Origin: Oscillibacter sp.
GTDB lineage: Bacteria > Bacillota > Clostridia > Oscillospirales > Oscillospiraceae
Length of the DNA stretch: 13,964 nt
NCBI GenBank assembly: GCA_017380995.1
Contig: JAFOCY010000007.1
Span: forward strand, 1-13,964
Reading direction: 5' to 3'
Position numbers and translations under genes: made by a program. Positions 7,107 to 12,191 of this stretch are shown here, in pieces. Every line of letters begins with the position of its first letter. The stretch's first letter is position 1. Below the pieces are notes generated by a model, which was not told the origin of the DNA, did not search any database, and worked only from the letters and a program-made list of their open reading frames with translations.

Positions 7107-7547
7107 ATGAAAAGAAGCATGACTCTTGCCCTTCTGGTCCTGGCTGCCATTGTCTGCGTGGTAGCCACTGGATGCGGCAGCCGCAAAGACCAGTCCACCA
7201 ACGACACCATGAACGGCACCACCAGTTCCAGCGGTGCCACCAGTTCCAACGGCTCTGCCAACGGTTCCAACGGCTCCGGTGATTCTGCCAGCGGTTCCGG
7301 CGGTGCCATCGGCAGTACCATGGAGGGCGTGGGTGACGCCATCACCGGCAGCAACGGTTCCGGCAGCGGTTCCGGCAGTGGCTCCGGCAGTGGTTCCGGA
7401 AACGGTTCCGGCAGTAGTTCCGGAAGCGGCTCCACTTCCAATCACTACGCATCCTCCGGAGTCCCTTATGACCAGATGCTGGATAACGGCAAGGTCACGG
7501 ACCACGACGGCAATCTCAACAACGATCCTGCCGCCCGCGGCCGCTAA
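7107..7547 (+). CDS. Small Gly/Ser-rich lipoprotein, function unknown
   Basis: A 146-residue predicted lipoprotein. The N-terminus has a basic MKR, a hydrophobic core and the lipobox ATGC with the modified cysteine at residue 23, so it should be anchored on the outer face of the cell membrane. Most of the mature chain (about 30-112) is low complexity, made of Ser, Gly, Asn, Thr and Ala, ending in a (GSGS)n block at 84-109. The only non-repetitive part is the last 35 residues or so, including YASSGVPYDQMLDNGKVTDH. The reading frame is open back to 6888, but the ATG at 7107 is chosen because AGGAG (7094-7098) precedes it by eight bases and because it gives a textbook signal peptide. I do not recognise the C-terminal segment. 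Possibly a flexible surface spacer. Confidence 0.85.
   Translation: MKRSMTLALLVLAAIVCVVATGCGSRKDQSTNDTMNGTTSSSGATSSNGSANGSNGSGDSASGSGGAIGSTMEGVGDAITGSNGSGSGSGSGSGSGSGNGSGSSSGSGSTSNHYASSGVPYDQMLDNGKVTDHDGNLNNDPAARGR
7356..7433 (+). repeat. 12-bp coding tandem repeat (GSGS)n
   Basis: Six 12-base units of the type GGTTCCGGCAGC run from 7356 to 7427, followed by half a unit. They vary at third positions and at a few codons (one unit encodes GSGN, one SSGS). They encode the flexible Gly/Ser tract of the lipoprotein and keep the frame at any copy number. Confidence 0.85.
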
Positions 7548-7555
7548 CATTTCAA

Positions 7556-7586
7556 ACTGCCGGAAATGCGATGCATTTCCGGCAGT
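7556..7586. repeat. perfect 14-bp inverted repeat with 3-base loop, no T-run
   Basis: The arms 7556-7569 and 7573-7586 are perfect complements around GAT, starting nine bases after the lipoprotein stop codon. The plus strand continues AAAACTTC instead of a T-run, so it is a poor intrinsic terminator alone. It may protect the 3' end of the lipoprotein mRNA or be a REP-like element; its copy number in the genome is unknown. Confidence 0.75.
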
Positions 7587-7641
7587 AAAACTTCATTGCC
7601 CTGTCACATTTTGTCCTATTTCTTACATCGTGCAAATATGT

Positions 7642-7670
7642 CCTCCCTCGAAAGAGGGAGGTGTTTTTTT
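7642..7670 (+). terminator. rho-independent terminator after the lipoprotein gene
   Basis: An 8-bp GC-rich stem, CCTCCCTC (7642-7649) with GAGGGAGG (7654-7661), caps on a stable GAAA tetraloop and is followed by TG and seven Ts (7664-7670). It stands about 95 bases beyond the lipoprotein stop and immediately ahead of the trmO promoter element. Confidence 0.9.
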
Positions 7671-7680
7671 CTCCTCCCTG

Positions 7681-7689
7681 TGGTATAAT
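7681..7689 (+). promoter_or_regulatory. extended -10 promoter element for trmO
   Basis: TGG followed by a perfect TATAAT (7684-7689), 30 bases ahead of the trmO ATG. The position 16-17 bases upstream falls in the T-run of the preceding terminator and shows no recognisable -35 box, so the extended TGn probably carries recognition. Confidence 0.65.
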
Positions 7690-7718
7690 GACTCCATTAC
7701 CTTGAAGGAGGCCTTTCC

Positions 7719-8390
7719 ATGCAGGAATTTTCGGTCATCGCCCGCATCCGAAGTGACTTTGCGACCAAATTTGGAGTTCCCCGACAAAGCGGTCTGGTGG
7801 ACGCCCTGGAGTCCACCATCGTCTTTGAGCCGGAGTACCGCAACGCCGATGCCCTGCGGGGCCTGGAGGGCTTTTCCCACATCTGGCTGATCTGGGTCTT
7901 TGATAAGGCCGTCAGGGACACCTGGTCTCCCACCGTCCGCCCGCCCCGCCTGGGAGGCAATACCCGGATGGGCGTTTTTGCCACCCGCTCCCCCTTCCGC
8001 CCCAACCCTATCGGTCTTTCCTGCGTACGTCTTGCAGGAATTGAGGAAACCGCGGAAGGTACTGTGCTGCGCATCCGCGGCGCAGACCTGATGGACGGCA
8101 CCCCTATTCTGGATATCAAGCCCTACATTCCTTATGCCGACTGTAAACCCGAAGCCCTGGGAGGCTTTGCCTCTGCCCCCGCCGGGGAGACTTTGGAGGT
8201 GTTGATCCCGGAAGGGCTTCTTCTCAGGATCCCCGAAAACCGCAGGGAATCTCTCCGGGGCGTTCTTGCCCAGGATCCCCGCCCCCACTACCATGACGAT
8301 CCGGAGCGTATCTATGGTTTTGGATTTGGCGGGATGGAGGTCAAGTTCCGGGTCGCAGGAAATGTTCTTACGGTAACGGACATTCTCTAA
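7719..8390 (+). CDS. trmO: tRNA (N6-threonylcarbamoyladenosine(37)-N6)-methyltransferase TrmO
   Basis: A 223-residue TrmO (TsaA, UPF0066) protein. It uses S-adenosylmethionine to methylate t6A37 to m6t6A37 in certain threonine tRNAs, which aids decoding. The family blocks are all visible: GFSHIWLIWVFD (51-62), RMGVFATRSPFRPNPIGLS (83-101) and DLMDGTPILDIKPYIPYAD (123-141). A C-terminal small domain contains the DPRPHYHDDPERIYGFGF segment. The length matches typical bacterial TrmO proteins with the C-terminal domain. The ATG is seven bases after an optimal AAGGAGG (7705-7711). It appears to be monocistronic: its own promoter element is upstream and a strong promoter for the next gene starts eight bases after its stop. 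Some family members are only annotated as methyltransferase-like, so the substrate is taken from the family. Confidence 0.93.
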   Translation: MQEFSVIARIRSDFATKFGVPRQSGLVDALESTIVFEPEYRNADALRGLEGFSHIWLIWVFDKAVRDTWSPTVRPPRLGGNTRMGVFATRSPFRPNPIGLSCVRLAGIEETAEGTVLRIRGADLMDGTPILDIKPYIPYADCKPEALGGFASAPAGETLEVLIPEGLLLRIPENRRESLRGVLAQDPRPHYHDDPERIYGFGFGGMEVKFRVAGNVLTVTDIL

Positions 8391-8397
8391 AAGAGCG

Positions 8398-8426
8398 TTG
8401 ACATTCCCATTTTCCGGTTTTATACT
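8398..8426 (+). promoter_or_regulatory. consensus sigma-A promoter of the aminotransferase gene
   Basis: A perfect TTGACA (8398-8403), a 17-base spacer and TATACT (8421-8426), beginning eight bases past the trmO stop and 38 bases ahead of the ATG at 8464. It is one of the two best promoters in the window, the other being that of rplU. Confidence 0.9.
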
Positions 8427-8463
8427 GAACTCATCACTTTAAATCAATAAGGAGCGTGACCCC

Positions 8464-9603
8464 ATGGAACTGACCCTCAACAGCGCCGTGATGGGCGTGG
8501 AGCTTTCCGGCATCCGCCGTTTTACCTATCTGGTCCGCAGCACCCCCGGTGCCTGCGCCCTGACCATTGGCGAGCCCGACCTGAACACCCCGGAATTGGT
8601 GAAGGAAGCTGCCAAGGCCGCTCTGGATGCCAATGACACCCATTATCCTCCCGGGAACGGCTATGACTATATGCTCCAGGCCGTCTCTGATTTTGAGGCG
8701 AAGCACCATGGTCTCCATTATTCCCCTGACGAGATCATCATGACCGTTGGCGCAACGGAAAGTCTTTTTATCGCCTTTTCCACCATTCTGAACCCCGGCG
8801 ACGAGGTCATCATCCCCACTCCCGCTTTCGGCCTTTATGAGTCCATCGTGCAGCTCTGCCGGGGCGTTCCTGTCTTCCTCCCCACGGAGAAAAACAAGTT
8901 CCAGATCAATCCCCAGGCCCTGAAAGCTGCCATCACGCCCAAGACCAAGGCCATCATCCTCACCTCTCCCAACAACCCCACCGGCTGCATCTATAAAAAG
9001 GAGAATCTGGACGCCATCCACGATGTGCTCAAGGATCTGCCCATCTTTGTTCTGTGCGACGATGTGTACCGCACCCTCACCTATACCGAAGGCTACCACA
9101 GCTTTTCCGAGTATCAGGATATGCGGGACCGGATCATCGTCATCCAGAGCTTCTCCAAGCCCTACGCCATGACCGGCTGGCGCCTTGGCTACTGCCTTGC
9201 CGACGCGCCCATCCGGGACCGGATGCAGATCTTCCACCAGTATTGCGTGGTATCTGTGCCCTCCTTCGTCCAGCCCGCCTGCGTTGCCGCTTTGGAAAGC
9301 GATACCAGCGGCGTGGTGGAGATCTTCCGCAAGCGCAAGGAGTACGTCTACCAGCGTCTTTGCGACATGGGTCTGGAGGTCCAGGAACCCGAGGGCGCCT
9401 TCTATATGTTTATCAACATCCAAAAGTATGGCATGGATTCCATCACCTTCTGTGAGAAAATGCTCACCGAAGGTCTGGTGGGACTGATCCCCGGCATTTA
9501 CTTTGGCACCGAAGGCTACGCCCGCCTCTCCTACTGCTACTCCGATGAGGACCTCAAAGAAGGCCTGGACCGCATCCAAAAGTTCATCAAAACCCTGGAA
9601 TAA
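8464..9603 (+). CDS. PLP-dependent class I/II aminotransferase
   Basis: A 379-residue fold-type I aminotransferase, cytosolic, moving amino groups between an amino acid and a 2-oxoacid with pyridoxal phosphate. Visible residues: GEPDLNTP near the N-terminus, the substrate-binding YPPGNGYDYM segment, Asn171 in SPNNPTG, Asp200 and Tyr202 in CDDVYR, and the Schiff-base Lys232 in SFSKPYAMTGWRLGY. The carboxylate-binding Arg is probably in YARLSYCYS near the C-terminus. The length is usual for the subgroup Ib enzymes (AspC, PatA, aromatic aminotransferases). The sequence alone does not separate aspartate from aromatic or other substrates, so no symbol is given. AAGGAG (8449-8454) lies nine bases before the ATG. 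It is transcribed alone between a consensus promoter and a strong terminator. Confidence 0.93.
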   Translation: MELTLNSAVMGVELSGIRRFTYLVRSTPGACALTIGEPDLNTPELVKEAAKAALDANDTHYPPGNGYDYMLQAVSDFEAKHHGLHYSPDEIIMTVGATESLFIAFSTILNPGDEVIIPTPAFGLYESIVQLCRGVPVFLPTEKNKFQINPQALKAAITPKTKAIILTSPNNPTGCIYKKENLDAIHDVLKDLPIFVLCDDVYRTLTYTEGYHSFSEYQDMRDRIIVIQSFSKPYAMTGWRLGYCLADAPIRDRMQIFHQYCVVSVPSFVQPACVAALESDTSGVVEIFRKRKEYVYQRLCDMGLEVQEPEGAFYMFINIQKYGMDSITFCEKMLTEGLVGLIPGIYFGTEGYARLSYCYSDEDLKEGLDRIQKFIKTLE

Positions 9604-9608
9604 GCACA

Positions 9609-9646
9609 AAAATTCTCCCGGATCTGAAGATCCGGGAGAATTTTTT
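9609..9646. terminator. bidirectional rho-independent terminator
   Basis: A perfect 16-bp stem (9609-9624 with 9629-9644) on a TGAA loop, with a T-run at 9641-9646 and an A-run at 9608-9612. It serves the aminotransferase gene on the plus strand and obgE on the minus strand. The last T belongs to the obgE stop codon (9646-9648). Confidence 0.94.
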
Positions 9647-10929
9647 CAGCGCTGATATTCAAATTCAAAGTCATAGAGGGAGACGATATCGCCATCCTCA
9701 ATGCCCATCTCCTCCAGCCGGGTATAGAGGCCGGCATCCCGGAGGCACTTATCAAAGTACATCCGGCTCTCGTAGTCGGAGAAGTTGGTGTTGCTCATGA
9801 CGCGCTGGAGCCAGGCACCCTCGATGAGCCAGGTACCGTCGTCGGCACGCTGGATATCCAGGGGAGCGGAGTAATCGATCACCGGCTCACGAGGCACGTA
9901 TTCAGGCTCATACACAGTGACGGGAGGCAGATTTGCCAGCTCTCCCGCCACCTTCTTCACAAGCTCCCGGGTGCCCTGGTGGGCAGCCGCGGACATCTCA
10001 AAGAACTGGTAGCCCAGGCCCTCCACATGAGCGCGCAGACGCTCCAGGTTCTCAGGGTCTTCCATGATATCCACCTTATTGGCCGCCACGATCTGGGGGC
10101 GGGTGGCCAACTCGGGGCTGTACTGCTTCAGCTCCTCATTGATGGCGTCAAAGTCCTCCACAGGGTCCCGGCCCTCGATACCGGAAACATCCACCACGTG
10201 GACCAGCAGCCGGCAGCGGTCAATGTGGCGCAGGAAGTCATGTCCAAGGCCGGCACCCTCGCTGGCACCCTCAATGATGCCGGGGATATCAGCCATGACG
10301 AAACTCACGCCATCGTCCACCCACACAACGCCCAGATTGGGATAGAGAGTGGTGAAGTGATAGTTTGCGATCTTGGGCTGGGCCTTGGAGACAACGGAGA
10401 GCAGGGTGGACTTACCCACGTTGGGGAAGCCGATGAGACCCACGTCCGCCAGGAGCTTCAGCTCCAGCACCACGTCATGGGCCTGGCCGGGCAGGCCGCC
10501 CTTGGCAAAGCGGGGAACCTGGCGGGTAGGCGTGGCAAAGTGCATATTGCCCCAGCCGCCACGGCCGCCCTTGCAGAGGATATAGGGCTCCTTGTCGGAC
10601 ATATCCTTGATGATCTCGTTGGTCTCGGCGTCCCGGACCAGGGTGCCCCGGGGGACCTTGATGACAAGGTCCTCGCCGTTTTTGCCGTGGCAGCGGGCGC
10701 CGGAACCGTCCTGCCCGTTGGGGGCCACATACTTGCGCTTATAGCGGAAGTCCATGAGGGTGGACATATTGTCGTCCACCACCAGGACGATGTTGCCGCC
10801 CCGGCCGCCGTCTCCGCCGTCAGGACCGCCGTTGGCGATATATTTCTCTCTGTGGAAGGCCACCGCGCCGTTGCCGCCGTTGCCGGCGCGGACGGTAATG
10901 CGGGCCTTATCGATAAAACCAGAAGCCAT
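9646..10929 (-). CDS. obgE: Obg GTPase (ObgE/CgtA), ribosome assembly
   Basis: A 427-residue essential-type Obg GTPase that binds the large ribosomal subunit and links its assembly to GTP/ppGpp levels. The glycine-rich Obg fold fills the N-terminus (AGNGGNGAVAFHREKY, then GGPDGGDGGRGG). The G domain shows G1 GFPNVGKS (167-174), switch/G3 DIPGIIEGASEGAGLG and G4 NKVD (284-287). A C-terminal OCT domain (about 340-427), found in Firmicutes Obg proteins, ends the chain. The frame is open further upstream, but the ATG at 10929-10927 gives the family start MASGFIDKARI and has GGAGG (plus 10939-10943) nine bases before it. It is the last gene of the rplU-prp-rpmA-obgE cluster, separated from rpmA by a hairpin terminator and about 135 bases. 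Confidence 0.97.
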   Translation of the reverse strand: MASGFIDKARITVRAGNGGNGAVAFHREKYIANGGPDGGDGGRGGNIVLVVDDNMSTLMDFRYKRKYVAPNGQDGSGARCHGKNGEDLVIKVPRGTLVRDAETNEIIKDMSDKEPYILCKGGRGGWGNMHFATPTRQVPRFAKGGLPGQAHDVVLELKLLADVGLIGFPNVGKSTLLSVVSKAQPKIANYHFTTLYPNLGVVWVDDGVSFVMADIPGIIEGASEGAGLGHDFLRHIDRCRLLVHVVDVSGIEGRDPVEDFDAINEELKQYSPELATRPQIVAANKVDIMEDPENLERLRAHVEGLGYQFFEMSAAAHQGTRELVKKVAGELANLPPVTVYEPEYVPREPVIDYSAPLDIQRADDGTWLIEGAWLQRVMSNTNFSDYESRMYFDKCLRDAGLYTRLEEMGIEDGDIVSLYDFEFEYQR

Positions 10930-11016
10930 TTGATAGAACCTCCATTGTAGCATCATGTTGCGTGTGTATATCCCAGAGCATGGCCGCCACACCCTCGGAT
11001 ATGCACACGGAGTTTG

Positions 11017-11053
11017 AAAAAGAGTCCCGAACGGGTTGGCGTTCGGGACTCTT
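11017..11053 (-). terminator. terminator-like hairpin between rpmA and obgE
   Basis: A perfect 13-bp stem (11020-11032 with 11041-11053) encloses eight bases. Read on the minus strand it ends with a run of five Ts (plus 11017-11021). It lies 12 bases past the rpmA stop and should reduce transcription into obgE. In 10930-11016 I see only a weak -10-like TATACA for a separate obgE promoter and no matching -35. Confidence 0.85.
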
Positions 11054-11065
11054 ACAAAGCAACTA

Positions 11066-11347
11066 TTACTCGGCAGCGTAAACAGAAGCCTGCTTACGAT
11101 CCTTACCCTTGCGCTCGAAACGGAGCACGCCGTCCACCTTGGCGAACAGGGTATCGTCAGTGCCGATACCGACGTTCACACCGGGATGGATGTGAGTGCC
11201 GCGCTGGCGAACCAGGATGTTGCCGGCCTTGACAAACTGACCGTCGGCGCGCTTGGGACCCAGGCGCTTGGACTCAGAGTCACGGCCGTTCTTGGTAGAG
11301 CCGCCGCCCTTCTTGTGGGCGAAGAACTGAAGACCAATACGAATCAT
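11066..11347 (-). CDS. rpmA: 50S ribosomal protein L27 with cleavable N-terminal extension
   Basis: A 93-residue L27, whose N-terminal tail reaches the peptidyl-transferase centre. The body is typical ([24 protein letters not shown] through [20 protein letters not shown]). It begins MIRIGLQFF before AHKKGG. In Firmicutes and relatives this extension is removed after the FF pair by the protease Prp, here predicted between Phe9 and Ala10. I chose the ATG at 11347 over one at 11359 because the latter overlaps the AAAGGA ribosome binding site (plus 11359-11364), while the former is 11 bases from it and matches the family. The gene encoding Prp is directly upstream, with a 40-base gap. Confidence 0.97.
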   Translation of the reverse strand: MIRIGLQFFAHKKGGGSTKNGRDSESKRLGPKRADGQFVKAGNILVRQRGTHIHPGVNVGIGTDDTLFAKVDGVLRFERKGKDRKQASVYAAE

Positions 11348-11387
11348 GATAGGGACCATCCTTTCTGTAGAATGATGGAGAGGAGAA

Positions 11388-11720
11388 TTACTCTTCCTCT
11401 AAAACTTCGATATTTTCGGGGTATTCGTCGTGAAGTTCGGCGAAATAGACCATCAATCCCGTCAGGAGTGCCTGACAAGTGCTCTCTGCCGTGGGGGACA
11501 ATCCTCCGGGCAGATGCAGGGAGATGAGGGCTTCGCTTTCCTTGACCTTCACGGATGCCGCCAGACCCAACACATCGTTGATCGTAGATTCCACCAGGCG
11601 GATGGCGCTGGTGATAGCCGCACAGACGATATCCTCGCCTGCCTCAGCATAGCCGCTGTGGCCCTGAGAATCAAAACCGATGATGCGGTTTCCTTCCGTA
11701 TGGAAAGTAACGGTGGTCAT
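11388..11720 (-). CDS. prp: Ribosomal-processing cysteine protease Prp (DUF464)
   Basis: A 110-residue Prp (formerly DUF464/YsxB). It is the cysteine protease that trims the L27 N-terminal extension before the protein functions in the ribosome. The catalytic pair is in place: His21 in GHSGYA and Cys33 in [11 protein letters not shown], matching the family His/Cys dyad. It lies between rplU and rpmA, the usual place. The start codon follows the rplU stop by three bases, and the sequence before it lacks a Shine-Dalgarno motif. Translation probably depends on ribosomes finishing rplU. No other in-frame start would keep the N-terminal strand [13 protein letters not shown]. Confidence 0.95.
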   Translation of the reverse strand: MTTVTFHTEGNRIIGFDSQGHSGYAEAGEDIVCAAITSAIRLVESTINDVLGLAASVKVKESEALISLHLPGGLSPTAESTCQALLTGLMVYFAELHDEYPENIEVLEEE

Positions 11721-11723
11721 AAC

Positions 11724-12035
11724 TTAGCGGGCGATCTTGGTGATCTCAACCTTGGTGTAAGGCTGACGATGACCCTGGCGCTTACGATAACCCTTCTTGG
11801 GATTGTACTTGAAGATGCGGATCTTCTTGCCCTTGCCGTTCTTGACGATCTTGGCCTCGACACAAGCGCCCTCCACAACGGGAGCACCGAAGGTGGCCTC
11901 CTCGCCGTCGATGATGGCCAGGACCTGGTCGAACTTGACAGACTCGCCGGCCTCGACATCCAGCTTCTCGATGAACAGGACGTCGCCCTCTGCGACCTTG
12001 TACTGCTTACCGCCGGTCACGATGATTGCGTTCAT
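11724..12035 (-). CDS. rplU: 50S ribosomal protein L21
   Basis: A 103-residue L21, a 23S rRNA-binding protein of the large subunit. It begins [14 protein letters not shown] and carries the family C-terminal motif [23 protein letters not shown]. The ATG at 12035-12033 is chosen because it gives the normal length and start. An in-frame ATG seven codons upstream sits directly before the AAGGAG (plus 12048-12053) and therefore cannot use it. The spacing of 12 bases from that site to the chosen start is a little long. It is the first gene of the rplU-prp-rpmA-obgE cluster, with a consensus promoter and a structured leader. Confidence 0.97.
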   Translation of the reverse strand: MNAIIVTGGKQYKVAEGDVLFIEKLDVEAGESVKFDQVLAIIDGEEATFGAPVVEGACVEAKIVKNGKGKKIRIFKYNPKKGYRKRQGHRQPYTKVEITKIAR

Positions 12036-12056
12036 TTTCTCTTTCAACTCCTTCAT

Positions 12057-12116
12057 TTACGGGCTCGCTGTCGGGGGCGGCGCGTCACCGCGCACTTCAG
12101 ACCCATTCAAAGCGGC
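12057..12116 (-). ncRNA. candidate L21-type ribosomal leader of the rplU operon
   Basis: The transcribed leader between the promoter and rplU is about 80 bases, GC-rich and able to fold. One hairpin is clear: GCGCG, a GTGA tetraloop and CGCGC (plus 12080-12093, read on the minus strand), with further G- and C-rich flanks. An autoregulatory L21 leader is described for this operon in Firmicutes. Position and GNRA-capped stem agree, but I cannot confirm the consensus fold by eye. Confidence 0.5.
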
Positions 12117-12122
12117 TCACCA

Positions 12123-12151
12123 AGTATAACAACGATTCAAACCTTTGTCAA
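12123..12151 (-). promoter_or_regulatory. consensus sigma-A promoter of the rplU-prp-rpmA-obgE operon
   Basis: On the minus strand a perfect TTGACA (plus 12146-12151), a 17-base spacer and TATACT (plus 12123-12128), as expected for a highly expressed ribosomal operon. It lies about 90 bases ahead of rplU and starts 40 bases past the stop of the upstream gene. No strong terminator separates the two: an AT-rich hairpin at about 12161-12183 has no T-run on the minus strand. Confidence 0.92.
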
Positions 12152-12191
12152 CGGTTTTTGAGAATTTTTTCAAAGAAAATTCCTATTTTTC

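Noticed and set aside
9979..10950. Long plus-strand open frame opposite obgE
   Set aside because: Antisense shadow; the minus frame contains all Obg motifs and the cluster context.
12161..12183. Terminator after the large membrane protein gene
   Set aside because: The AT-rich hairpin has no T-run on the minus strand and overlaps the approach to the rplU promoter.
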